DNA of 64,000 nucleotides from Gymnothorax reevesii. Its lineage: Eukaryota; Chordata; Actinopteri; Anguilliformes; Muraenidae. The notes beneath the pieces were generated by a model that made no database searches, was not told the origin of the DNA, and was given only the letters and a program-made list of their open reading frames with translations. The stretch is taken from the NCBI GenBank assembly GCA_029721435.1, contig CM056583.1, positions 58,184,120 through 58,248,119 of the forward strand, read 5' to 3'. A program made the translations under genes and the position numbers. Every line of letters begins with the position of its first letter. Position 1 is the first letter of the stretch. Shown here piece by piece: positions 50,894 to 62,853 of the stretch.

Positions 50894-51400
50894 ATGGGGC
50901 GAGGTTCATCACTTTGTGGAAAACTGCATGAGCAAACAGTCCAACAGTTTAAGAACAATGTTTCTCAACATGCAATTGCAAGGAATTCAGGGATTTCATC
51001 TACACGTCATAGTATCATCAAAAAATTCATAGAATCCGTAGAAATCTCTACAAGGCTGAAAACCAACATTGAATGCCCATGACCGTTGGTCCCTCAGGCG
51101 GCACTGCATTAAAAACCGACATCATTCCGTAAGGCCTTTGTAGTAAAAGACTGCGGGTAATAGACTGACCTGCCTGCAGTCCAGACCTGTCTCCCATTGA
51201 AAATGCGTGGTGCATTATGAAGTGCAAAATACCACAAAGGAGACCCCGAACTGTTGAGCAACTGAAGTCATACATCAAGTAAGAATGGGAAAGAATTCCA
51301 CCTATAAAGCTTCTACAATTAGTGTCCTCAGTTCCCAAACACTTATTGAGTGTTGTTAGAAGGAAAGCTGATGTAACACAATGGTACATATGCCCCTGTT
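50894..51400 (+). pseudogene. Tc1-like transposase, internally deleted
   Basis: The N-terminal start MGRGSSLCGKLHEQTVQQFK resembles the Tc1 helix-turn-helix domain. Near 51060-51130 the frame is lost, and the sequence jumps to the part coding for the catalytic-domain end (WPACSPDLSPIEN-like region near 51170, PRTVEQLK-like near 51243). The middle of the catalytic domain, including the DNAKPH block, is missing. It cannot encode an active enzyme. Confidence 0.85.
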
Positions 51401-51599
51401 CCAGCTTTTGCAAGCATCAAATTTAAAATGAGTGAATATTTCCAAAAAAAACAAAAAAATGTATCAGTTTAAACACTGAATATATTCTTTTTGTAGTGTA
51501 CTCAATTGAATATAGGTCAAAAAAGATTTGCAAATCATTGTATTCTGTTTTACACAATGTCCCAACTTCTTTGGAATTGGGGTTTGCACTTAGAGTTGA

Positions 51600-53530
51600 A
51601 GCTCTAACTAGCAAGATAAAATGAACTTTTCATAGCCACAGGTGTGAACCTCTGGCTACGGTTAGCAGGAGGCTAAACTACAGTATGTGCAACTGCAAGG
51701 TCATGACCTCACAACGTGTCACATGACACACCATTTTGGCCATATCTTCAGAACCATTTGACCGATTGACCTGAAATTAAGTTCAAATGAAAGTCTATTC
51801 AAGGTCTGTTCAAGGATTGGGGAATTGGAGGATTGGGGGCGTTCGGGGATATACCCCCAGCCGTTGCCTCCGACAGCATAAGCCTAGTTTGTCTGTGAAA
51901 TCACTTCTTTGAGAAACAAATGGATATTTGAATGTACAAAAGTACTTTTTAACTTCCTCAGTCCCAAACCTTATAAATTGCTCACCACAAATGTGAGTTT
52001 TGTGATTTCATTTGTCATCTCAGGAATGTAGTTTTACAGGTTCAAAGTCAGCACATGGAAGCAGTGCATCTAGATATAGATTTAATTCTATTTTGTAGAA
52101 CATAAAAGACAGCCATTTCATGCTTACTTGCTGCATAGATTATGACCTGAAATTATCATCTCATTTCTGCATTCAATACGCATTTGTTTTACATTACTGG
52201 GCAGTAAGAGGCAGCTAGTGTGCCTAATAGTCTCCATGTAATAGCTGATGTTGATGCAACTATGCAAGTCAAAATATACACCATCGCATTCCAGTCAGCA
52301 AGAATAGACAATGTCAAATCTCAAGAATGTAACCTTGTAAATCTATGCAAGCTGCAGCTCACTATACCGCAGACTCGGCCATGGTCATACGAATACTGTA
52401 CACCAGTGACGAATGGTGAAATAAAAATTGGAGAAGCGCTGAACATCCCTTGAAAATAATTATTGGTCTTAAACTGTTCTCAATCATTAATTTATTTTTA
52501 CATTGCATAAAATCCAAAAACATTCAAAATTATCAGACTCAACAAGTTTTCCTCTGTAATTTAACACAAAGAAAAAACTTCATTTCGACATGAAATTCTA
52601 TTTCAAAAAACGTGAATTCAAGGAACTGTACCAGACTGTTTTGATAACTCAAACGATCATTCAGCTCATCTTCAATGCCTGTATTCTTCGCAGAAAAGAA
52701 GGCTGGACAGTTGACGTCATTTCTTCCCATACACAGATGCTGGTTTTGCCAGTCTGCAGGTTTATTCTGCCACACTTGTTCCTTTATTTTCTTCGATATT
52801 AATGTCCCTCATTTGCTTACATTCCGCTTGTATTGCCGTAATCGCAAGCTGTACACCATGCCCTGGGTGAGTATTTAATTTTCTTTAGTTCACTTTGTGT
52901 GCTTGCAACATATCTCCACCTGAGTTTCAGTAATGTCTGTTCTGAAACACCCCACGGCAAAATATTCATTAATCCTGAAACAAGCCTGAGCACCTTTGCT
53001 CTTTGAAACATTAAAAGGAATAAACCTACTTTCCTTTCAAAATGCATTTTAAATGTGGTTAACCCTTGGGACTTCAAATAGGAATGCAAGCACAAAGTCA
53101 TTGGCAGAAGGTAACTTGAAAAAATTGCCCATTGGCTTTATTATTAAAAGAGTTGGAATGGCTTTCTTCCCAAGGGTCTAGACCGTAATTTTCACTTCTG
53201 CATTAAGCAATATTCATTGGTGAAGTACGAATACCGTCCAAGGAGAGTTGTAATACCCCTGGTCACTTCATGCTACAGATACCGTAGTTCAGCACTGGCC
53301 GAATGAGCCACTTGGCTTGGGACAGAATTTGCTGTAGGTGGACTGAAAAAATAGAAAATAAAATGGCACATCTCTGAATTGGACTTTTATAGAATTGTAA
53401 TTTAGGTTTTTCCATGCCAATGAAAATATCCACATGTATAAAGACAGTAGGTCACACTGAGTCATTTATAGCTTTAAATTCTTAAAACACTGATAACTGA
53501 TGTTTGCGAAATGTGATAGTGATACTTTGT
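51600..53530. other. no gene or named repeat seen
   Basis: Unique-looking AT-rich sequence. The overlapping open frames near 52540-52880 and 52817-53101 show no recognisable domain or splice-supported structure. Confidence 0.6.
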
Positions 53531-53539
53531 GTACTCAAG

Positions 53540-55031
53540 TGTTAGGGAAAATGGGTCGACACCAATTGCGGGAACAGAAAATTTAATTAGACATCCAAAA
53601 CTCTGGGAAAAAAATGAGGCACACAGGCCGAAACGAAACACCGTGCCACGCACTGGACAGGGAAAAACTAAGGTAACTCGAGACTCGGGAAACAAAAGGC
53701 CTGGGGTACTCAGGAACAACACTAGGAAGGGAGCATTGAAAGCAATGCTGGCTCAGATGGCACAGCTGGCTCGCATGGCACGGATGACAGATGGCTCGGA
53801 AGACGCAGCTGGCACAGATGGCTCGGAAGACAGATGCCTCAGATGGCACAGCGGGCTCAGAAGGCTCGGATGGCTCGGAAGCCACAGATGGCACGGATGA
53901 CACAGATGGCTTGGAAGACACAGCTGGCACAGATGGCTTGGAAGACACAGCTGGCTCAGATGGCTCGGAAGACACAGCTGGCACAGATGGCTTGGAAGAC
54001 ACAGCTGGCTCAGATGGCTCGGAAGACAAAGCTGGCACAGATGGCTCGGAAGACACAGCTGGCTCTGATGGCTCGGAAGGCACCACTGGCTCAGACGGCT
54101 CGGAAGGCACAGCGGGCACCCAGCTGCTGCAGGACGTCGCCCACATGACAACCAAGCAGCAGCAAAAACGCGTCCGCCAGGAGACCATGCACCGGCAAGA
54201 AGTCCCCTCGCGAAGTCCCGTCTGCCATCTGAACCTTCTTCCCAAAATAAATACACAAGGGAGGAAGAACACATGCTACACAGACACAGGTGCTGGATAT
54301 GAAACTGAGTACAGAGGGTAGAACACGATGGAGAACCTAATTACATGAAATAGGCAAAAGCTAAAACACGGACAGGGAGCACAAGACGTTCCTATAAACA
54401 GAACAACGTATCCGGTTAGGGATTTCTAAGTGCACAGAGTGAGAGGCAGAACAGAAATAAGACAGGTGCAGAGAATCTGCAAGAAACACAGCAGAGCAGA
54501 TTGAACGAAAGCAAGAGGCGGAGACTAGAACAGGGCGAGTGCTGAGAGGTTGTTAGTCAATTATTAAGTGCAGCTATACAATACAGAGTGCTCGTTAGTA
54601 AGTTAGTCATATAAACAATGTTTGTTTTGGTTTGTAAATTAGCGAAAATAACAAACTGTTAGTAGGTGTTAGTAATATAGCAAAAGCAAGAGAAGGAAGA
54701 ACACGAGATCAAGAAGGAAGATTGAAACCCAGGAACCATTAAATCACCTGAAGTAGTTAGACAATTTACTAGGGCTGTGAGCAAAGGCAAGACTAATGAC
54801 AAGACAGGGGGAGACAAAGTGCAATACATGGAGAATCAAAACATGGACTGGAATAGAACTATGGTAAAATGCTAAATGTTGAGAAGTAAAACTAAGACAA
54901 TAAATAAACAAATCTAAGTCACCAAATCACAAAACCTATATCAAAGAATGGTCAGACATCGCAAGGATTCAAAATACACATATGAGACAGTCAAAACAAG
55001 AAGTAGGCAAAGCAGAACCAGAATCACGACA
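53540..55031 (-). mobile_element. solo LTR 5 carrying a minisatellite
   Basis: This 1492-bp copy on the minus strand is bounded by TGTTAGGG at the left and ATCACGACA at the right. The matching sequence CTCAAG stands on both sides (53534-53539 and 55032-55037), giving a 5-6 bp duplication. The half from about 54380 to 55031 aligns well with LTR 3 (14740-15266), including the GTTAGTCAATTA and GTTAGTAAGTTAGT motifs. The left third is different and contains a 27-bp minisatellite. Assignment of the left portion to the LTR rests mainly on the flanking duplication. Confidence 0.65.
53748..54116. repeat. 27-bp minisatellite inside LTR 5
   Basis: About 13 imperfect copies of a 27-bp unit are made of three related 9-mers (ACAGCTGGC, TCAGATGGC, TCGGAAGAC). 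Because 27 is a multiple of three, long open frames run through it on both strands (for example 53791-54321 plus and 53583-54272 minus). Their products are nine-residue repeats such as DTAGSDGSE. They are frame artefacts of the repeat; no start context, homology or gene structure supports a protein. Confidence 0.85.
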
Positions 55032-55039
55032 CTCAAGGG

Positions 55040-57250
55040 CAGAATTACTGATAAAAAAAATAAATAATTAAAAAATAATAATTTATTGAAAAATAAAAAT
55101 ACTGCTTTGTTAGAACAGCCAGGAAAAGCACAAGCACATACCATTTTTACCCTCCAAAGTGAAAATGTGGTCTGACTTCCCAATCAAAACAGCTTCTCTC
55201 TGACCCAAACAGCTGATTTGCGGTGTAAACCCTGTGCACAGTAGCGCTGCACGGAATGCATAGGAATACAAAAAGTGCCGCGGTAAGGGAAATATAGTGC
55301 AAAAAAGGAGGCTGTCTGACAGCAAAGAAAAGCAGTGGAAAAAAACTAGACATAGCGTACACTTGAACTGATTTTGAGTTTTTTTAAGTCTACTTTTAGG
55401 TGGTTATAATACACTCTGTTTCTGGCTCCATCCACAGCTAGTGTCCATGTTTTTTCTCCTGCTGGATTTTCCTAAGTGGTGGCCTGTCAACCACCATCTA
55501 CTGTAGGTAATACATTGACTATGAATAAGTACCTCATACAACTGCACTTCAAAAATACAAGCTATCTCTTTAAGATTAAAAATTAATAGCTTATTAAAAT
55601 CCTACTATTGCAACTAAGGTTGGAACGAATACCTGCATGCCCAATGGGCCCCCAGGACCAATGTTGGGGACCATTACACCAAAGAATTTCTGCATCCATT
55701 TGGATCTACGTTTGCTGTAGTGTTGCACAGAAACTCATGTAGAACCAAGTCTCTTCCTACTTGCAAACAAAATCAGATTTTCCACCAAAACTTTCCAGTG
55801 CTTGGTCGAAGTCATTCTGCCATTGATTTAAACTAGTGTCCCTAAACTACTGTCTGCTAAACAAGCCCAACACAAAACCCAACGTCTTTGTTTGTCTATA
55901 GATATAAGCCAGAGGTACTTGTTCTTTATCTGACAAACATGCCGACAGGGTGTATAGCCAAAAATGTTGTTCTCATCTGACTGCAGACCTGGCTTTCATA
56001 ATTCCAGTAACGTTACGCAGACTCCAGAATGAAGCATTGTTTTGTTTCTTTTGCTTAGTAATGGCTTCCTTCATGAAACCCTTCCAAAAAGTTAATCACT
56101 ATGGAGGTAGCATGTCATGACAGATTTTCTCAATTGAAGACCATAATATGCAACAAACTGCTTCAATTTTTGAATCATAATCCTTGGACTTTTTACAGCC
56201 TCACCAGCTTCACTGCCTCAGGGTGAGGGAACAGCATGCACTTGCATCCTTTTCATCCTGTTTCAGGCCAGTTTTTTCCATTCCAGAAGTTCTATTTCAT
56301 TATTTAATTTCACTTTTCCCCCTGGGCATCTCCTGGAGTCGCATGCAAAATAATGAATATATGACCTCCATACTTTCACCTCTCGTTATCCATTTACAAC
56401 TTTCTGTCTCACTAATTTAAGTGTAACTGGAGAGCCAGAGGCTCCAGCCTTTCCATGAGGGCAAAGCAAGAACGCCTCATGAAATGACAGCCAAAACCAC
56501 TAGAAAGGATGACTGAAGTTGATATGTCTCTTGCACTGGAAATGACCTGGCATTCCCAGCTGTCAAAACAGTGGAAAAGGAGGAAAATTTAGAGGTGTCT
56601 ATTTAATAAATGAAGTTCTCATTTACATATATATGATCCAGTAAATTCCATATCAGCTGCCAATCACTGGCAGGATCATAAAATAATTATGAAGGGATCA
56701 AAAATAGTTCGCCTCGCACATTCCTATTAATATTTCAATCTTGTCTGAAGCTGTTGACTTCAATCATGTTGTTGAATGCAGTGCTACCAAAGAAATGTCA
56801 AATTAAAGAGCCCTACTGCTAAAAATATTTAAAGTGCAAATTCATTGAATTTTCATTCGAATTCATCCTGCTAACCTTTGTCCAAACAGTTCATGAACAG
56901 TATCCTGGTCATTAAATGGCCAGAATTTGCTTCTTTTTCTAAAAAAATAAAACTTCTGTTGAGTTCCAAACGGAGATTTCCGAAAACAAAATAAAGATTG
57001 ACCCAAATTTGAAAATTAGCAGATGTGGCATAGGAATTCCAAACGTGGATGTCCAGCTGAAAGCACTGGGAAAACAAGTATTTTTCAGAGACAATGTCCC
57101 CCACCGCCACATTTTACTAAATAAGAGAGAGTATCTGAGAACAAGCCCAAAATGACAGATGCCTCAAGGACTCCTGAATACATCTAGGTACAAAATATGA
57201 TCAGGATTGGTGCTCTGCTTCTTGACTTATCACATATGATAAACAATGAT
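55040..57250. other. no gene or named repeat seen
   Basis: AT-rich sequence. A stretch near 55620-56130 has the look of an old transposon (CCCAGGACCAATGTTGGGGA region) but could not be assigned. No exon was supported. Confidence 0.5.
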
Positions 57251-57259
57251 ATCAAAGCC

Positions 57260-58010
57260 ACATTAATATTTTTAAGAGTTTGAATCTTAAAATGGAGACA
57301 GGGTAACAACAATCAACTTTTGTCTGGGGACCCCTCATAAATATCTTGGTACCAATCATAATGAACATCAGGAACCTGGTTCTCGAGATAAGAAATAAGT
57401 CTTTCAGAGTCAAAATCTTAAAATCTTTGCTGTGACCTTGAAATGAGGTCAAGGTCACCCAACAACTCTCAGAGGGACCCCAAGATACACCTTAACCACA
57501 AGTTTATCAAGATTGAATACCTAGAGATATCACATCAACAAGAACTTCAATGTCAAAATTTTTGAAGGTTCGCCATAACCTTGAAAATTAGGTCAAGATC
57601 ACCAAAATCGACTGGTATCTGCAGACCCTTATACTAGACCTTGGTATTAACAATTCGAAGTAAAACTTTGTTAGGTTCAAAATGAGATCTTTCATTTACA
57701 CTGTGTTCCATCTCCATTTACTTTGACTCAGTGACATATATAGTGATTATTACACTAGGTATGAAATCCCAAATGGTTTTATCTTTATTATGATACCAAG
57801 ATTATTCAAATGGACCAAGCAGTCGCAGATATATACTCATTTCATTTTGGGCTTGCCATTTACAAAAAAGAGGCTCAGGGCTTAAGGGGTAAAATTTGAT
57901 TAGGATCCAATCCCTACTTCTTGAGATATTACGCCAAGGAGACCTTCAATGTCAAAATCTTTGAAGGCATGCTGTCACCTTGAAAACAAGCTCAAGGTCA
58001 CCAGTAAGTT
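57260..58010. repeat. diverged tandem repeat with CCTTGAAA-AGGTCAAGGTCACC core
   Basis: Three copies of a block of the form AAAATCTTTGAAGG, then CACCTTGAAAA, then AGGTCAAGGTCACC, occur near 57410, 57555 and 57952. They are separated by related GATATCAC and CAATGTCAAAAT stretches. No coding potential was seen. Confidence 0.6.
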
Positions 58011-58019
58011 TCTAAACAT

Positions 58020-60440
58020 GGTCATACTTCTCACAATAAGTGTTGCATGTGTATTTTTGTCCAGTGTATATTCAGACCTTTTTTCTCAAAATAGGCATTT
58101 TACAACTTAAGCACTTATAGTGCTCGGGTCATCAATTTCAAAGACATTTATGGTTGTAGCAATTTTGATGTTGCAAAGCTCAGGATTATCATCACCAATT
58201 CCTGTCATTCAAATCCACTCTGGCTCAGTCGGTGATGTTAATATAACGATTTCTTCATTTGCCTCAACCAAATCAGCATATATCTTATTAGCACAGTCTT
58301 CCTCTTCTCTCTCTTTCACCATGTTTCACTTCATAGATGCGATAATTCAGAGCCACCAACACATCAGAGGAACATCAGAGTTAGCTACAGGAATGTAAAC
58401 AATACAGTAATCACCAAGAAGGTACAGAGGGACCATTTACAATCACTGAACTGAATATGCTGGTGATCAGAGATGATCAATACCTGATCCAACAAATGTT
58501 TGCGTGTGCATGTGTTTGTGCGTGGATCTCACTGTGCCCGTTGTATGTGTGTGTGTGTCCCTTCACATGTTGGAGCAGTTGGTCTGTGCATGCATGTGTG
58601 TTTATTTGTGAATGAGTGTATTGTTTTGTGTGCACATGCCATACACATTACCGAGCATAGAGATAGTTGATATTCTCTGTGTTCAGCATGTCCAGAGGGT
58701 GAAATAAATTCCATCGGAAGTTTGATCTGTCCCCGTAAACTGTGTTACCCATGGTCCCCAGCGGTTTGCGCCCTCAGGCAGAGGTCATGGGGAAATTCCA
58801 CTGGAGCACCGTCTCCTTGCTGTAGGGCATCAGCAGCTTCAGCACTTTGCGAAAACCAGCTTTTGACATTCACCAGATGTCAATAAGCCCACCCCCCCCG
58901 CTTACCCCTCTATCCCTCTCTCCCCACTTGCCTATAAAGCCTCCGCATTCATAGAGCACTGCTCACTGCAATAAGCTCAATCTGTAGATGGCTAAGGGTC
59001 AAAATACCACAGACAGACTGCCATAAAAATATTCTTGAACTTTTGTCCAATCCAGGACCCTTCAATTGTACAACTTTTAATAAAACTTGTCTCCATTTGA
59101 AACCACTGAAGTACAGTGCTGTTCCAAAGTTTTAAATCACTGTCACCTGATCCTGAAATTATAACGATAATGGAGAAGCGAAGCTTTATGTTTTCTGCCT
59201 CTTGCAGCACTAACTACAAGTACACTGACCTTTTCATTTTCACAAGATAATTTTCTGTTAATTTTTTTTTTTGAGAGACATTATTGGCTTATTTTACTCC
59301 GCTCTTCTTCACAGCCACTTATGGCAGTGCGTTTTCTTCCGGACTCCCAGAGTCATGCCTGCATTACTGAGTGAAATTTTTTCTGTCGCTGGAGCTGATC
59401 CTTAGTGGGTGCTATTCAATGACGTGTAAGGCCTCTATATTTCTCAGTCTAAACAGTTTTCTGTTCGTACTTTTGAGGTTTATACATCCATTTTTGAGCT
59501 GGTTAGACCCAGTTAGTGTTCTTCTTTAAAGAGAGTATAGCAGGCAAGTAATTTATCAAGCCATTTGAAGTGGTTTCTCCTGCAACATAATAGCAGACAA
59601 GCTCAGCTATGTAAGTATAGGGTGACCCATGATGTTTTAGTATGTTTGGTATTTGATTGGCTAGTGAAAAGTGGGCTTTTCAATCATATGCGAAGGCTGA
59701 ATTATAAAACTAAATAGATAAATAAATAAATAAATAACTAAACTAAACTTAAAATAGACATTTAAAGGGTTTTGGGGCAAGACGAGACATATCCTGATAA
59801 CTACTTTTGAGAAAATTAACAATGTACCATCTTCAATCACATGTTGTCTTACTGTGTTAAACACAGACCTTTGGGGTTCAAAGCTCAAGAGAACTGTGAT
59901 TAAGAGCCAGTTTTTCTAAGATTCACCCAGTAATGCATTAGGGGGTGATACATCATGGTCATGGATTTTCCTAATTCTCTGATATGTTGAAGGCACATGT
60001 CTCAAATGGCAAAATCCTAATTTTGAGGTCTCTGGACCCATTACTTTTTTCCCCCCCATGAACCCCCATAAACTTTGGGGCTTAATAAGCCTGTAAAAGA
60101 AAACTGACTTAGGAGCCTATGTCTCACTGGAAAAGAAAACTGACTTTGGAGCCTATATCTCAGTGCACCTGCGACAGCCCAGACTCATTTTCATGGATGT
60201 GTATCTACAATTAAAGGTCTTTCAGAAAATGCTAAGATTTCCATGAGGAGTGAAGGGCGCAGCTGATAGGGGGCACTTTAATCAGCTATCCAAGCCAACA
60301 CAATCCATTTATCAGGGATTTACAGGCTGCCCCTCAGCAGCCCATGGTTTTTACATTATATGACATTTTAGTTACCCCTCTACCTAATTAATATAAATTT
60401 TTAGTTGGACTGTTTGGGGCACATATAGAGGGTGCTCTTT
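58020..60440. other. no gene seen
   Basis: It holds a 92-codon open frame at 58120-58398 without recognisable features, a TG-rich tract, an AAAT tract near 59.72 kb and repeat-like sequence near 59.95-60.4 kb (GGTGATACATCATGGTCATGG). No splice-supported exon was found. Confidence 0.5.
58497..58632. repeat. TG-rich low-complexity tract
   Basis: Clusters of TGTG units are separated by short unique stretches, a decayed (TG)n array. Confidence 0.7.
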
Positions 60441-60449
60441 ATGGTCACA

Positions 60450-62853
60450 CTTCAATCTTTGCTTAACTTTGAGGTGAAATATCTCCATGCGCCCTCGGCA
60501 GACTTTCATGCAGTTTTCTTTATTACGTTGTTTATAAGGTCAAATGAACATGCTAATATCACTTTGGACTTTAGTCATTTTCAGCCTTTTACAATCTCAT
60601 TCTGTAATGAGGTTGAGAGAAGTTATAAAATTATGATTTGAAGTTTTTCAGGCCCGTTTCATTTTTGTCTGTAGTTAAATGACTTGTCTCCAAATTTTCA
60701 CTCTTAAATTCACCTAGTGACCAAATTTGTATGTGTCAATGTCAGGTGATTCTAACCTCAGGGATGGTCAATGATTGGCAGTATCATAAACATAGGGATA
60801 GGACCAGCCGAAAGGAGCGAAAGTATATCAGAGCTTGAAATATCACAAAATGTCAAGTTTGATATATCAATATCACATGATCCTGACCCCTGGGATAGTC
60901 GATGATAGGCTCATCAGATTGGTAGTATTCATAAACATAGGGTTAAGATCAGTTAAAATTAAACCGTTATGTACCCTGGAAACTGTAAAATGGCATAATT
61001 TGAGACAAGGGTGTAGGTTTAATGTGAGAATTGGAAGGGACAAGTCTGTGATGTGAGCGCGTTAAGTGTGTGAGCTGGAATTTTTTTGTAAATCTGAGTG
61101 CGGATACTGCCTTTACTGTATCCAGAGACTATCTGAATGAGTGTTTCTCCGTTTTTTTAATTAGGATATGCAAGGTGCCGCCCAAATTTTCATACAAAGA
61201 TGGCACATACATAAACTTGCCACAACCTTAACTGACAGCTGCAGACCATCTCAGCACACTCATGAAACCTGCTCAGATCTAGTAACGCGGACATTGATAC
61301 CAAGTGATTGAATATATAACTACATTAACAAGCCAGCTTTCAATCCTCTCTATTACGCATCTTAATATTCAGTAACTCAATTGCAGCTGCAATGCACACC
61401 TCAAAATGGACCACCGACTATGAATTGGACAAGCCGCACACAAAGCGTTAATCGCACTGGATCATGTTAGATTTATGATTACGTGTTTCTTTCATTTCCC
61501 CCACTGAGCCAGAGTTAGTTGGGACATTTTGACTATTAAAGGTTATATTTGCTGAACATCATGAGACCTAACTTTAATGCTTTCCTTATAATTCCACAAA
61601 ACAAGTCATAATTATGACCTTACCTGAAGCCCTGATACACCTGTATCCCCAACAGCTTGCTCTGTTTCTCTAGCTTGCTGCTGTGGTTCCTGCATATAAA
61701 ATAAATTAATAATGGCACCTTCGCGGGATTTCTCCACTGAAATTCACCTCAGAATTTGACATGTCCACCTGGCTTATATTTAGCTACTACTGCTAGCAAC
61801 CCGATTACTCACCAACATGTCACAGAAACCAGGTTTAGTTCAATAGATGAAATTTTTAATTAACACTCGTTGACATAATTTTCCTGTAAAAACTAATCTA
61901 ATGTTGCTAGCATGTTTTGACTTTAATTAACTATCCGTTTCTGACTAGTTAGATCACTTATTCAACCAAAAATACACTTGGCATTCAGTTTGGAAAAATA
62001 TTAGCAGCATGACTTAACATGGAGCAACTTTCTTTCCCTAACGCTCTCAGACAATGAAATTTCCACAATAATGATACGTACCTAAAGCAAAATCAATGTA
62101 TGTCATGAGTTGGACCATGGGAAAAGTGCTATAGTTATGCGATTAAGAAAACTCTGGAACAAATGCCAAATTACGGTTCTCTTTTACGGGTGAGCCATTG
62201 CAAACACATGTAATCATCAAAGCTTGCGATCCAGGTGCGCGTCTCATGCCCCGCTTTGGACAAAAATGAATGTTCATGACCTGAAAAGCGTTGTCAGTTT
62301 ACTCTTGACTTTTAGCCTTCAGATGGCCCTGCCCATTCAACCAATCAAATGCTAGAATGCCTAAATAGGTTGTCTCGGAGACATAGCCTCCACAATTGGG
62401 TCTTATACGGCTTGTCTGGAACGATGATAAGAACAAGTTTGCTGAAATGTTGGTAGGGACAATCTGGCTTCCCAAAATAAAAGGTAGGGACATGTCACAA
62501 CCTTCCATATGCAAACCTACGCCCTTGATTTGATATATCAATATCACCATGACCCCGATATCAGAAAACTCAATCAATTATATCATCGTGTAGCTAGGGT
62601 CATAAAACCTAGGGGTGGGACCAACTTCCAGGACTCTAGCTGGTACGGGAGCCAAGTTATGGCCGAATAGACTCATAAGAAAACCCTGTCACACTCACAA
62701 CAAAGATGGTGGAAAAGGATTAAAGGAGCGGAACCCCAAAGTGATCATGATGATACACACTATGAACAACATAATAAAGAAACCTACATAAAAATCTGCC
62801 GAGGGCGCATGGGAGATATTTCCCCCCTAAGTTAAGCAAAAACTGCAAAAAAA
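60450..62853. repeat. pair of diverged inverted repeat arms
   Basis: The plus-strand segment 60450-60580 resembles the minus strand of 62720-62853. Shared blocks include TTTGCTTAACTT, GAAATATCTCC, ATGCGCCCTCGGCAGA and TTTCTTTATTA. Within the same interval, direct copies of a GATATATCAATATCAC-type block stand at about 60728, 60861 and 62531. The interval is built from several copies of one unnamed repeat. The inner edge of the right arm is the point where the gypsy sequence stops. Confidence 0.65.

Larger units (their letters stand above)
49513..51586 (+). mobile_element. Tc1/mariner-type element with both ends, interrupted
   Basis: The terminal inverted repeats match: the left end starts CAAACTCCAATTCC (after TA at 49511-49512) and the right end is GGAATTGGGGTTTG ending at 51586. 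Both lead inward to an ACATTGTGTAA-type motif. The element is split by a TTAA-type transposon (49674-50685) within its left subterminal region. A decayed transposase follows at 50894-51400, with a large internal deletion. The right-hand target copy reads CA instead of TA. Confidence 0.88.

Noticed and set aside
53583..54321. Long overlapping open frames on both strands (up to 229 codons)
   Set aside because: They are frames through the 27-bp minisatellite in an LTR. Open frames occur on both strands, and no gene structure or homology is seen.
58120..58398. 92-codon open frame
   Set aside because: No recognisable domain, no splice support, and it is surrounded by repeats.
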